Positions 52,217-61,338 of a stretch of 64,000 nucleotides of DNA are shown one piece after another. How positions within the stretch are numbered: the stretch's first letter is position 1; the number at the start of each line of letters is the position of its first letter. The position numbers and the translations under genes are program-made. The notes below the pieces were generated by a model, which saw only the letters and a program-made list of their open reading frames with translations, was not told where the DNA came from and searched no databases. This DNA is from VXYL01 sp965200375. GTDB taxonomy: Bacteria; Pseudomonadota; Gammaproteobacteria; Pseudomonadales; Azotimanducaceae. The stretch lies in contig OZ241353.1 in NCBI GenBank assembly GCA_965200375.1, forward strand, positions 3,162,001 through 3,226,000. Reading direction: 5' to 3'.

Positions 52217-53950
52217 ATGGAGATCTTCGAGAACATCCTGCACGTCGTCGACGCCCATCTGGGGTCCGGCCTCTGGTTCCCCTACGTGCTGCTCGGCGTC
52301 GGCGTGTTCTTCACCTGCTACCTGGGCTTTCCCCAGCTGCGCTACTTCCGCCGCGCCTGGGGAACGCTGTTCGGCCGCCACACCCGCAAGGACGCCGCTG
52401 GCGACACGTCCCACTTCCAAGCGCTGGCGACGGCGCTCTCCGGCACCGTCGGCACCGGCAACATCGCCGGCGTGGCCTTGGCTATCCACCTCGGCGGCCC
52501 GGCGGCGCTGTTCTGGATGTGGGCCACGGCGTTCGTCGGCATGACCACCAAGTTCGTCGAGGTCACGCTGTCCCACAAGTACCGGGTGCGGGACGACAAG
52601 GGCGAGATGGCCGGCGGCCCGATGTACTACATGGAGCGGGCCATCACCGCCAAGCCGCTGGCGGCGGCTCTGCGCCGCCGGGGCTTCCTCAAGCTCGCCG
52701 AGCGCTGCGACCGGCTCGGCTTCAAGTGGCTGGCGGTGCTGTTCGCCATCGCCACCGTGGTGAGCACCCTCGGCTCCGGCAACATGCCGCAGGCGGACAG
52801 CCTGGCGAGCGGCCTCGAGCGCTCCTTCGGAATGCCGCATTGGCTGAGCGGCGGCGCCCTGGCGCTGCTGCTTGGCCTCGTGATCGTCGGCGGCATCAAG
52901 TGGATCGCCCGGGTGGCTGCCGCCATCGTGCCGCTCATGGGGGTGCTCTACGGCATCGGCGCCTGCGCCGTGCTGGCGGCGAACATGGAACAAGTGGGTC
53001 CGGCGCTGGCCTCTGTGTTCCGGGACGCCTTCACGGGGTCCGCTGCGACCGGCGGCTTCCTCGGCGCCAGCCTCGCCTTCGCCCTCAACCGCGGCGTCAA
53101 CCGCGGTTTGTTCTCCAACGAGGCGGGGCAGGGGTCCGCGCCCATCGCCCATGCCTCGGCGCGCACCGACGAGCCGGTCGCCGAGGGCATGGTGTCGCTC
53201 CTGGAGCCGTTCATAGATACGCTGGTGATCTGCACGCTGACGGGCCTCGTCATCCTCTCCTCCGGCGTCTGGCGGGACAAGTTCGACAACCCCTTCCAGG
53301 CCTTCGACACCGAGTTCGTCGCCGGCGCCTACAGCGACGCCAACGCCGAGGATGTCGCGGTGCTGGCCGGGCACTTCAGCGGCCGGCCGCTGCCGCTGGC
53401 GAGCGGCGTCTTCGAGGTGGCGGCCGGGCAGCTGCAAGCCCCGGACGTCACCATCCTGCACAACCGCTCCGTCGCCGAGGAGGTGGTGTTCCACATCAAC
53501 GGCGAGCCGTACACGGGCACGATTGCGCTCGAGGAGGGCACGCTTGCGAGCGACGGCGTGCGCCTGCACGGCAAGTCGCTGCTGCACTCGGTGCCGCTCA
53601 CCGTGGAGGCGTTCCAGCGCAGCTTCTTCGGCGTCTACGGCCAGTACGCGGTGACGCTGGGGCTGGTGCTGTTCGCGTTCAGCACCGCCATCGCCTGGTC
53701 CTACTACGGCGACCGGGCGATGACCTACCTGTTCGGCGACACCCGCGCCGTGCTGCCGTATCGCCTGGCCTACGTGGCGGCCTTCTTTCTGGCGGCCTTC
53801 GTGGACACTTCGCTGGTGTGGCTGATCTCCGCCATCACGCTGCCGCTGATGGCGCTGCCGAACCTGCTCGGCATCCTGATTCTCGGCCGCGAGATGAAGC
53901 AAACCGTGCGCGACTACTGGCAGCGCCAGGCCGCCGCTGGCGGCGGCTGA
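52217..53950 (+). CDS. Sodium:alanine/glycine symporter (AGCS family) with a large loop insert
   Basis: The 577-residue membrane protein has the AGCS signatures LSGTVGTGNIAGVALAIHLG, FWMWATAFVGMTTKFVEVTL, GGPMYYMERA, LGSGNMPQADSLASG and GLFSNEAGQGSAPIAHASA. It should import small neutral amino acids with Na+. Normal members have 450-500 residues; here about 115 residues (353-468) between two membrane segments replace a loop that is usually about 35. The insert is rich in beta-type segments (DVTILHNRSVAEEVVFHING) and would face outside. The protein resumes with FGVYGQYAVTLGLVLFAFST. Confidence 0.9.
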   Translation: MEIFENILHVVDAHLGSGLWFPYVLLGVGVFFTCYLGFPQLRYFRRAWGTLFGRHTRKDAAGDTSHFQALATALSGTVGTGNIAGVALAIHLGGPAALFWMWATAFVGMTTKFVEVTLSHKYRVRDDKGEMAGGPMYYMERAITAKPLAAALRRRGFLKLAERCDRLGFKWLAVLFAIATVVSTLGSGNMPQADSLASGLERSFGMPHWLSGGALALLLGLVIVGGIKWIARVAAAIVPLMGVLYGIGACAVLAANMEQVGPALASVFRDAFTGSAATGGFLGASLAFALNRGVNRGLFSNEAGQGSAPIAHASARTDEPVAEGMVSLLEPFIDTLVICTLTGLVILSSGVWRDKFDNPFQAFDTEFVAGAYSDANAEDVAVLAGHFSGRPLPLASGVFEVAAGQLQAPDVTILHNRSVAEEVVFHINGEPYTGTIALEEGTLASDGVRLHGKSLLHSVPLTVEAFQRSFFGVYGQYAVTLGLVLFAFSTAIAWSYYGDRAMTYLFGDTRAVLPYRLAYVAAFFLAAFVDTSLVWLISAITLPLMALPNLLGILILGREMKQTVRDYWQRQAAAGGG

Positions 53951-53954
53951 ACCG

Positions 53955-54983
53955 TCAGGCCGCGGCTGCGCTGCCGGCGTCTGGCGACAATCCGAAAGCC
54001 GCTGCGAGCAACTCGTAGGACTTCACCCGGTCCTCGAATGCCGGGGTGATGGTGAGCACTATCGCTTCGTCGGCGCCGGACTCCTCGACCAGCGCCTCGA
54101 TGCCGGCCTTCACATGCTCGGCCGTGCCCACTATCTGCCGGGACCGTTTGCCGCGCGCGGCCGCAAGCTGCTCTTCCGTGAACGGGTGGTTCGCCGCTTC
54201 TTCCAGCGTCGGCGGCGGGCCGCGCACCCCTCGGTCCCGCCGCAGACGGGCGAGTTCCCGCAGGCGCAGGAACAGCTCGGCCCGCTTGGCGTCCTCGGCA
54301 GCGATGGCGAACACGCCGATGGAGGAATAGGGCGCCGTCAGGTGCTCCGGCGCGAAGTTCTGCCGGTACTGGCGAAGCGCCTCCACGGCCGGCTGCGGCG
54401 CGATGAAGTGGGCGTGGGAGTACGCCAGGCCGAAGCGGGCCGCGTAGGCGGCGCTGTCGAAGCTCGAACCGAGCATCCACACCTCCGGCGCGGTGGTCGC
54501 TGATGGCGTCGCCTTGAGGTTGCGGAAGGCTTCGGTCAAGGGTTCGCGGCCGGACACGAACGCGATCAGATCCTTCACCTTGGCGGGGTAGTACTCGATG
54601 CCGAGGGGATTGCCGTAGGCCAGCGCCGCGGCGGTCAGGCCATCGCTGCCGGGCGCCCGGCCGACGCCGAGGTCGATGCGCCCCGGATACAGCACTTCCA
54701 GCAGGCGGAAGTTCTCCGCCACCTTGTATGGCGAGTAGTGGGAGAGCATCACGCCGCCGGAACCCACCCGCATTCGGCGCGTTTCCGCGGCGAGGCGGGC
54801 AATGAGGATCTCCGGCGACGAGCTGGCCAGCGTCTCGGAAGCGTGATGCTCCGCCACCCAGTAGCGGTGGTAGCCGAGCTGTTCGCAGCGTTTGGCGAGG
54901 GCGGTGCTGTGGGCGATGGCATCGGCGGCGCTCTCGCCACGGCCGATGGGCGATTGATCGAGAACGCCTAGTCGGATGGTCAG
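53955..54983 (-). CDS. Luciferase-like monooxygenase (LLM class flavin-dependent oxidoreductase)
   Basis: The protein has the alkanal-monooxygenase-like TIM-barrel pattern: LGVLDQSPIGRGESAADAI (strand 1), YHRYWVAEHHASETLASSSP, MRVGSGGVMLSHYSPYKVAE and PGRIDLGVGRAPGSDG. The first in-frame ATG/GTG/TTG (a GTG at 54857) would cut off strand 1 and helix 1. In-frame sequence upstream to 54983 encodes exactly that missing part and starts at CTG with AGGGGG six bases before it. I therefore set the start at CTG, giving 342 residues, normal for the family. Substrate unknown; it uses FMNH2 or F420 supplied by other proteins. It converges with the AGCS gene (4 bases apart). Confidence 0.82.
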   Translation of the reverse strand: MTIRLGVLDQSPIGRGESAADAIAHSTALAKRCEQLGYHRYWVAEHHASETLASSSPEILIARLAAETRRMRVGSGGVMLSHYSPYKVAENFRLLEVLYPGRIDLGVGRAPGSDGLTAAALAYGNPLGIEYYPAKVKDLIAFVSGREPLTEAFRNLKATPSATTAPEVWMLGSSFDSAAYAARFGLAYSHAHFIAPQPAVEALRQYRQNFAPEHLTAPYSSIGVFAIAAEDAKRAELFLRLRELARLRRDRGVRGPPPTLEEAANHPFTEEQLAAARGKRSRQIVGTAEHVKAGIEALVEESGADEAIVLTITPAFEDRVKSYELLAAAFGLSPDAGSAAAA

Positions 54984-55181
54984 GGCAACCCCCTGGGCAG
55001 GTTCTTGGCAGGCTGGTAGGGAGGAGACGGGAGCTTGTCATGCGAGGACGCAGAGGGTCAACGCGGCTGGACCTTCTCGACCTTCTCCAAGCGGCTCGGC
55101 TTGATGCGGAGCCGTGCCGGGAGGCCCCGCCCCGTCTAAGATGGCGCCATCCTAGCCGCGAGGTGCGAGAGAGGAACCTTG

Positions 55182-56183
55182 ATGCTGCGTGTTGCCTTGC
55201 TGAGCCGCTGGCATGTCCATGCCGATCAGTACGCCCGAGAGATCCGTGTACACCCGGATGCGGAGCTCGGTGCCGTCTGGGACGAGGACGCCGAGCGCGG
55301 CCGTGCTTGGGCTGCCGAACTCGGCCTGCCATTCGAGAGCGATCTCGCCCGCTTGCTGGCCCGCTCGGACATCGACGCGGTCTGCGTGACGGCGCCCACC
55401 AACAGGCATCGCGAAGTGATGGTGGCTGCGGCCGAGGCCGGCAAGCACATCTTCACCGAAAAGGTGCTAGCGGCCACGGTGTCGGACGCCAGCGCGATTG
55501 CGGATGCGGTGCGCGAGCACGACGTGCGGTTCTGCATCGCCTTCCCCCGTTGCGCGATGCCGGAGATGCTCTACGCCAAGGAGGCCCTCGACAGCGGGCT
55601 CGTCGGGCAGCCCACGGCGCTGCGCATTCGCAACGCCCACGACGGCGCGGTGCGCGGCTGGCTGCCGGAGCACTTCTACGATCCGGTGGCCTGCGGCGGC
55701 GGCGCGATGATGGATCTCGGCGCCCACGGCATGTATCTGTGCCGGTGGCTGCTTGGCCAACCGAGGCGAGTGGTGTCCACGTTCGCCTCGGTGACGGGGC
55801 GCGCCGTCGAGGACAACGCCGTGGTGCTGATCGAGTTCGAGAACGGGGCCGTTGCGGTGAACGAAACGGCTTTCGTCAGCTTCGGCGCCTTCTCCTTGGA
55901 AGTCGACGGCACCGAAGGCGGCTTGCGGCTGCTCTCGCCCAAGGACGGCGTACAGGTGCGTTCCGCGAAGTTCGGCGCACGGGAGTGGCAGCGGCCGGAG
56001 GCGCTGCCGGCGGCCAGGCCGAAGCCGGTGGATCAGTGGATAGCGGGCTGCGTACGGGGCGAACACATAGACTTCGGCCTCGTCGCCGCTGCGGGGCTCA
56101 CCGAACTGATGGCGGCGGCCTACCTTGCGGAACGAGAAGGCCGCAGCGTCCCCTTGCCGTTGCAAGGGGCCGAACCAGGCTGA
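55182..56183 (+). CDS. Gfo/Idh/MocA-family oxidoreductase
   Basis: The 333-residue protein has an N-terminal Rossmann part with VWDEDAERGRAWAAELGLPF and CVTAPTNRHREVMVAAAEAGK, then HIFTEKVLAAT with the family EKP-like lysine (EKV here). The C-terminal beta-sheet domain has YDPVACGGGAMMDLGAHGMY. Such enzymes oxidise or reduce sugar-type substrates with NAD(P). The ATG at 55182 follows GAGAGAGGAA; a TTG directly before it adds one residue. The 198 bases between the CTG start of the LLM gene and here contain the promoters of both genes. Confidence 0.9.
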   Translation: MLRVALLSRWHVHADQYAREIRVHPDAELGAVWDEDAERGRAWAAELGLPFESDLARLLARSDIDAVCVTAPTNRHREVMVAAAEAGKHIFTEKVLAATVSDASAIADAVREHDVRFCIAFPRCAMPEMLYAKEALDSGLVGQPTALRIRNAHDGAVRGWLPEHFYDPVACGGGAMMDLGAHGMYLCRWLLGQPRRVVSTFASVTGRAVEDNAVVLIEFENGAVAVNETAFVSFGAFSLEVDGTEGGLRLLSPKDGVQVRSAKFGAREWQRPEALPAARPKPVDQWIAGCVRGEHIDFGLVAAAGLTELMAAAYLAEREGRSVPLPLQGAEPG

Positions 56184-56284
56184 GAGGCTTGCGCGAGTGA
56201 TCAGCCATTCCAAGCGAGGCTGCGCCTCGGAGGTAGCGGTACGAGCTTCGCCCCCCGCGCACTCGTGCTATTTCAGAATCGGTG

Positions 56285-57010
56285 CTAGTTCGGGCGCGGG
56301 GGCGACACTTCCAGGTACTTGACGCGGGCGGCGTCGGCGCGTTTCGCGTCACGCGAATCGATGTCGTAGCCGGCGACGATCGCCACCGCATCGGTGTCGA
56401 ATACGGTGCGCAGCGCCTCGGCCGTGGCCTGTGCGCGGTCGATGTCGCCGGCGTGGACTCTGTTCGACGCCTCCACGGCGATCCACACCGGAATCCGGTC
56501 GGTGCGCTGCTGGGCCTTGATGATGAAGTCCGTGGCCTCGATCCGAGCGTCCTGGCTGGCCGTGATCCGGCCGCTGTCCAGCGCATCCTCTACGCTGTCC
56601 GCGAAGTCCGCCATCGTCTCCTGCACGGGGCTCTGTACGATCCTGGGCCGCCTGAGGTCCAGCGCTTGGCTGACCAGTGCCCTGATGCGCCGGTTCAGAC
56701 GGTTCTCCAAGTCGCTGCCTTTGAGGTATGCGACGTCGGTCTTGAGCTCGGCGACGTCGGTCTTGAGCGCCCGGACGTCGGCCTTGAGCGCCCGGACGTC
56801 GGCCTTGAGCGCCCGGACGTCGACCTTGAGCTCGGCGATGTCCTTCTCGACGCGGTCCAGACGCGCCGGCATCCCGAGGAACTCGTTGGTCAGCAGTGCG
56901 CGCAGCAACAAGCGCTGGGCCGCGGGGTTGGCCTGCAACTCGTCGATGATGCGGGCAACGAGCGACGAAGGGTCCAACTGCTCCTTCGGCGCCTTTGCTT
57001 GGGCTGCCAT
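56285..57010 (-). CDS. Coiled-coil protein with PD-(D/E)XK-like C-terminal domain
   Basis: The 241-residue protein begins with a helical cap (QLDPSSLVARIIDELQANPA), then a coiled coil of seven-residue units (LDRVEKDIAELKVDVRALKAD and similar) encoded by 21-base tandem repeats. The C-terminal ~120 residues contain IPVWIAVEASNRVHAGDIDR and RTVFDTDAVAIVAGYDID, which resembles restriction-endonuclease-fold proteins of the DUF3782 type, with the Glu of VEAS as a possible active-site residue. Function unknown; a nuclease role is an inference. The ATG at 57010 follows a weak Shine-Dalgarno. Confidence 0.65.
   Translation of the reverse strand: MAAQAKAPKEQLDPSSLVARIIDELQANPAAQRLLLRALLTNEFLGMPARLDRVEKDIAELKVDVRALKADVRALKADVRALKTDVAELKTDVAYLKGSDLENRLNRRIRALVSQALDLRRPRIVQSPVQETMADFADSVEDALDSGRITASQDARIEATDFIIKAQQRTDRIPVWIAVEASNRVHAGDIDRAQATAEALRTVFDTDAVAIVAGYDIDSRDAKRADAARVKYLEVSPPRPN
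56732..56836 (-). repeat. Five 21-base tandem repeats encoding a coiled coil
   Basis: Units start at 56732, 56753, 56774, 56795 and 56816 and share GACGTCGG-CTTGAGC on the plus strand; units 2-4 are almost identical. Each unit encodes one heptad (consensus DVRALKA). Copy number could vary by slippage without changing the frame. Confidence 0.85.
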
Positions 57011-57084
57011 GGTGCGGTGCTCCGGTCGATTCGGCGACCTCGCTACGATGCTACACCCGTGGTCAAGGTCTGGGGGCGCGGCTC

Positions 57085-58347
57085 CTACCGCAGCGCGTAG
57101 CGGATCGGCAGGCTCTTCAGGCCGCCCACGAACAAGGATTGGGAGTAGCGCGGTCCGCCGTCGAGTTCGATCCGGTCCACGCGCCGCAGCAGGGCGAGAA
57201 AGAACGCCGCCATTTCCATGCGCGCCAGGTGCTGGCCTAGGCAGACGTGGGGCCCGTAGCCGAAGGCGAGGTGCTGGGCGTCCGTCCGGTCCACGCGGAA
57301 CGCGTTTGGCGCATCGAACACCGCTTCGTCGCGGTTGGCGGCCGGATACCACAGCACGCAGGAGTCGCCAGCGGCGATGGGCGTGCCGCCGACAGCGCAG
57401 TCGGCGGTGGCGGTGCGGCAGAACTGGCGCACCGGCGTCACGTAGCGGATCATCTCCTCCACCGCGGTCGCCATGTGCCGCTCGGGCTCGCGCCGCAGCT
57501 TGGCAAGCTCCGCCGGATGCTCGATCAGTGCCAGCAGGCCGCCGGCGGTGGCGGAGCAGGTGGTGTCGTGGCCGGCGGTGGCGATGATGGTGTAGTAGCC
57601 GTTGGTCTCGTGCTCCGGGATGGGGTTGCCGTCGATGCGGGCGTTGGCGATCAGGCTCGCCACGTCGTCCGTGGGATGGGCGCGGCGGCTGCGCGTGAGC
57701 CCTCGGAAGTAGGCTTCGAAGTCCGCCACCACATCCATGATGGACTCCGGCTCGATGGCCCGCTGCTCGTCCGGATCCGCAGCGCCGAACAGTTCCTGGG
57801 TGAGCTTCACCAGCATCGGTTCGTCCTCGGCGGGGACGCCGAGGATGGTCATGATCACCCGCAGCGGGTACCAGGTGGCGATGTCCTTCACGAAGTCGCA
57901 GCGGCCGCCGAAGTCCGCCAGGCGTTCGACGTACTCGGCCGCCAGCGCGTCGATGCGCCCGGCCAGCCGCTTGAGGTTCTCGCCCATGAACCAGCTCTGG
58001 GTGAGGGCCCGGTAGCGGCGGTGGTCCGGATCGTCCATCTGCACCAGAGACCGCACCAGATGCCGGCGGCCGGCCAGATGCTCGATGATCGCCTCGGTGA
58101 GCTTGGGCGCCAGGATCGGGCGCGGATCGTTGACGAACAGGCGCTTGTCGCCTTCAATGGCCTTGACGTCCGCGTGGCGGACGATGGACCAGAACGGCTC
58201 GAAGCCATCCGGCGACAGGCGGCGCACCGGCGCCTTGGCCCGCAGCCAGGCGAACTGGGCGTGCAGCCAGGTTTCGTCCGCCCAGCGGCGGGGGTCCACG
58301 AGAGCGGCATCCAGCGCCGGGGACTCGGTGGCGATGGGGAACGTCAT
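57085..58347 (-). CDS. Cytochrome P450
   Basis: The 420-residue soluble P450 has the I-helix oxygen-binding IIATAGHDTTCSATAGGLLA (about residue 257), the ExxR motif in AVEEMIRYVTPVRQFCRTAT, and the haem loop LAFGYGPHVCLGQHLAR with the cysteine at about 366. Sequence style is that of bacterial CYP families acting on steroids, terpenes or fatty acids. No redox partner is fused or adjacent; the adrenodoxin-type ferredoxin at 9.7 kb is a candidate. ATG at 58347. Co-oriented with the BCCT and Ldh2 genes upstream (gap 49 bases). Confidence 0.94.
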   Translation of the reverse strand: MTFPIATESPALDAALVDPRRWADETWLHAQFAWLRAKAPVRRLSPDGFEPFWSIVRHADVKAIEGDKRLFVNDPRPILAPKLTEAIIEHLAGRRHLVRSLVQMDDPDHRRYRALTQSWFMGENLKRLAGRIDALAAEYVERLADFGGRCDFVKDIATWYPLRVIMTILGVPAEDEPMLVKLTQELFGAADPDEQRAIEPESIMDVVADFEAYFRGLTRSRRAHPTDDVASLIANARIDGNPIPEHETNGYYTIIATAGHDTTCSATAGGLLALIEHPAELAKLRREPERHMATAVEEMIRYVTPVRQFCRTATADCAVGGTPIAAGDSCVLWYPAANRDEAVFDAPNAFRVDRTDAQHLAFGYGPHVCLGQHLARMEMAAFFLALLRRVDRIELDGGPRYSQSLFVGGLKSLPIRYALR

Positions 58348-58396
58348 GGGCTTCTTCGCTATGTCGGCCTCGCGCCGTGCCTCGTCGCCGGGGGCG

Positions 58397-60004
58397 TCAG
58401 GGTACCGCTGTCGAGTCTTCGGCCAGAGACTTGACGATGCCGAAGGTCATCGCCAGCAGCACCACGCTCACCGGCAGGGCGGCGGCGATGGAGGCGGCTT
58501 GCAGGGCGTTGAGGCCGCCTGCCAGCAGCAGCACGGCCGCCACCGCGCCCTCCACCGTGCCCCACACCACCCGGAAGCGCTGCGGCGGGTGGTCGTCGCC
58601 CAGACTCAGCATGGTGGCCACCACCAGCGTGCAGGAGTCCGAGGACGTGATGAACCAGGTGGCCAGCAGGAAGGTGGCGAGCGCGGCCATGGTCCAGGTG
58701 AGCCAGCGGACGCTGCTGATGCTGTCGATGGTGGCGTACAGCGCGGCCTCCGGCCGGCCGTCGCGCACCAGGGCCAGGATGCCGCCGCTGCCTACGCCGT
58801 CGTCGGCGTAGAGCTCCGTGTGCAGGGCGTTGCCGCCGAATATGCAGATCCACGCCATGCCCATTGCGGTGGGCACGAACATCGCGCCCATGGTGAACTC
58901 GCGGATGGTGCGGCCTCGGGAAATTCGGGCAATGAACATGCCCACGAAGGGCGCCCAGGCGATCCACCAGCTCCAGTAGAAGACGGTCCAGTCGCCCTGC
59001 CAGGCGGCATGGCCGGGGGCGGCGGCGGTCCAGAAGCCCATCGGCACCAGATTCCAGAGGTATTCGCCAGCCGTGGTGGCGAAGAAGCCCATCAGCCACT
59101 CGAAGGGGCCGAAGAACAGAAAGAACCCCAGGAGCACGATGCTGACGTAGATGTTCCACTCGGAGAGGATGCGGATGCCGCGCCCGACGCCGGAGACGGC
59201 GGAGAGCGTGGCCGCGACGCTGATAACGACGATGACCGTGATCTGCGTGCCGAGGCTGGGGTCGATGCCGAACAGCTCGTTCAGGCCGGCGGCCATCTGC
59301 TTGGCGCCGAGTCCAAGGGACGTGGCGATGCCGAATACGGCCCCGAACACCGCCAGGAGGTCCACGGCATGGCCCAGCGGGCCGTAGATGCGCTCGCCGA
59401 TGATGGGGTAGAGGGCGGAGCGCAGCGTCAGAGGCAGCTTCTTGCGGAAGCCGAAGTAGGCGAGGCACAGGCCCACGATCACGTACACCGCCCAGGCATG
59501 GAAGCCCCAGTGGAAGTAGGCCACGCGCATGGCGTGGGCGGCGCGGCGTTCGTCGGCGGCGCCGGCGCCGGCATGGTCGGCGTGGGGATTGTTGGGGTAG
59601 CCGGCGGTCTCCGCGACGTCGAAGTAGAACAGCGGCTCGTAGATGGAGAAGAACAGGATGCCGATGCCGAGCCCGGCGGAGAACAGCATCGCCAGCCAGG
59701 AGAAGGTGCTGAACTCCGGGCGCGCGTCGTCGTCGCCCAGCCGCACCCGCCCGTGGCGGCTGGTCATGATGTAGACGCTGGCGAAGAACATCGCGCAGAT
59801 GGTGAGGATGTAGTACCAGCTGAGCGTGGCTTCTATCCAGCGCCGCACCGCGGTGTAGATGTCGCTGGCGGCGTCCACGTAGAGCACCGTGAACACCACG
59901 AAGGCCAGCACCATGCCCTTGGCGGCGAGCGCCATGCCCGGGTGCAGCCCGGCCCACAGGCCGGATTTCGCCACCACCAGCCGCTTGTAGGGCTTGCCGG
60001 TCAC
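58397..60004 (-). CDS. BCCT-family betaine/carnitine/choline transporter
   Basis: The 535-residue protein has about 12 membrane segments and the family signature DWTVFYWSWWIAWAPFVGMF followed by ARISRGRTIREF. Other landmarks are FSAGLGIGILFFSIYEPLFY and FITSSDSCTLVVATMLSLG. It imports a quaternary ammonium compound or related zwitterion with Na+ or H+. ATG at 60004 opens with a basic cytoplasmic tail. The Ldh2-type gene ends 37 bases upstream, so Ldh2, BCCT and P450 may share a transcript. Confidence 0.93.
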   Translation of the reverse strand: MTGKPYKRLVVAKSGLWAGLHPGMALAAKGMVLAFVVFTVLYVDAASDIYTAVRRWIEATLSWYYILTICAMFFASVYIMTSRHGRVRLGDDDARPEFSTFSWLAMLFSAGLGIGILFFSIYEPLFYFDVAETAGYPNNPHADHAGAGAADERRAAHAMRVAYFHWGFHAWAVYVIVGLCLAYFGFRKKLPLTLRSALYPIIGERIYGPLGHAVDLLAVFGAVFGIATSLGLGAKQMAAGLNELFGIDPSLGTQITVIVVISVAATLSAVSGVGRGIRILSEWNIYVSIVLLGFFLFFGPFEWLMGFFATTAGEYLWNLVPMGFWTAAAPGHAAWQGDWTVFYWSWWIAWAPFVGMFIARISRGRTIREFTMGAMFVPTAMGMAWICIFGGNALHTELYADDGVGSGGILALVRDGRPEAALYATIDSISSVRWLTWTMAALATFLLATWFITSSDSCTLVVATMLSLGDDHPPQRFRVVWGTVEGAVAAVLLLAGGLNALQAASIAAALPVSVVLLAMTFGIVKSLAEDSTAVP

Positions 60005-60041
60005 GCGGCAGCGCGTACGTTCGAGGCGCGGCGCTGGGCCA

Positions 60042-61130
60042 TCAGGGCCAGCGCAGAGCCAGGTTCAGCTCGGCGCTGGCGCCGTTGAACCAGTCCACCA
60101 CCTCGCGGTGGTAGGGGATGCCGTTGGCGCGGCGACGCTCCGCCTCCTCGTGTTCGATGAGGCCGGCGTAGTAGACGCGCTCGCAGCCAGGCGCCGGCTT
60201 CATGGTGGCGAGCTTGCCAAGCAGCGCGTCCATGTCCGTCTTGAAGCGCGGGAGGTCCGTGAAGGCGCTCACCTTGAAGGCCATCACGAACTGGGATGTT
60301 CTGGCGCCGCTAGCGACGAAGCCGGGGCCGTTGCCGGAAAGAATGCCGGACATCACGTCCGCCACCAGAGCGAAGCCGTAGCCCTTGTGGCTGCCGTTCT
60401 CCCGCGTGCCGCCGAAGGGCAGCATGTGGAATTTGCCGAAGTCCGGCACCGGCACGGAATCCAGGATCGGCCGTCCGTCCAGGTCCGCTATCCAGCCCGG
60501 TTCCAGGTGCGAGCCGATGCGCTTGGCGAGGCCGAGCTTGTTGGCGGCCACCTGCGTGGTGGCGACGTCGAACACGAACGGCGGACGGTCGCCGGCCGGC
60601 GCCGCCCAGGCTATCGGGTGGGTTCCGAAGGCCGGCTCGGAACCGAAGGTGGGCACCATGATGCCGCCGCCGGCGGACACCATGCACACGCCGATCATGT
60701 CTTCGGCGATGGCCATCAAGGGGTAGTACGCCAGCATCCCCACATGGCCGCAGTTCTGCACCCCCACCGCGCCCATGCCGAACTCGGCGGCCTTCTCCAT
60801 CGCCGCCCGCATCGCCCGGGGGCCGACCTGCAGCCCAATGCCGCGATCGGCGTCCCAGGTGGCGCCGACGGGCGACTCGTGGAGCGTTCGCACCGTGGGC
60901 GTGGCGTTCAAGGTGCCGTCCGCGTACATCGCGAGGTAGCGGCGCACCATGTTGGAGATGCCGTGGCTTTCGCAGCCCCGCAGATCGCTGGTTACGAGCA
61001 CGTCCGCGCACAGCGCCGCGTCCTCGGCAGCCATGCCCATGCGCTCGAACAGCGCCTGCATGCCGGCGCGGGCGGCGGCTTCGGAAACGAGGACCTGGTC
61101 CGCCTCCGGCACGAGGAAGTGCTTGAGCAT
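60042..61130 (-). CDS. Malate/L-lactate/ureidoglycolate dehydrogenase family (Ldh2-type) protein
   Basis: The 362-residue protein matches the NAD(P)-dependent Ldh2/MDH2 family, which differs from classical Rossmann dehydrogenases. Landmarks are SDLRGCESHGISNMVRRYLA, GVQNCGHVGMLAYYPLMAI with the catalytic His, FGTHPIAWAAPAGDRPPFVF, DVATTQVAANKLGLAKRIG and RENGSHKGYGFALVADVMSG. Such enzymes oxidise 2-hydroxyacids. The start at ATG 61130 fits the family length; the frame to 61370 adds low-complexity residues. The 208 bases upstream to the frameshifted DUF4276 gene hold no other gene. Confidence 0.9.
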   Translation of the reverse strand: MLKHFLVPEADQVLVSEAAARAGMQALFERMGMAAEDAALCADVLVTSDLRGCESHGISNMVRRYLAMYADGTLNATPTVRTLHESPVGATWDADRGIGLQVGPRAMRAAMEKAAEFGMGAVGVQNCGHVGMLAYYPLMAIAEDMIGVCMVSAGGGIMVPTFGSEPAFGTHPIAWAAPAGDRPPFVFDVATTQVAANKLGLAKRIGSHLEPGWIADLDGRPILDSVPVPDFGKFHMLPFGGTRENGSHKGYGFALVADVMSGILSGNGPGFVASGARTSQFVMAFKVSAFTDLPRFKTDMDALLGKLATMKPAPGCERVYYAGLIEHEEAERRRANGIPYHREVVDWFNGASAELNLALRWP

Positions 61131-61338
61131 GGCGAGCAAGCCTAACACGCGACGGCGTAAGCGGACAGAAGCCTGGCTTAGCGAGAGCGCCATGCTCTCC
61201 TCGAGCGGAAGAACAGCTTGGCTGGGGTGTCGGCCGCAGCATCTGCGCCGCGCGCTCGCCGATGCCGATCGACTTGCCGAGTGCGTCGAGGCCGCATGAA
61301 CCGGAACGAGCTGTCTCCCACTGTCTCCTGCTACTCTC

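Noticed and set aside
56732..56836. 21-base repeats considered as a CRISPR-like array
   Set aside because: There are no spacers between units and they lie in frame inside a coding sequence for a coiled coil.
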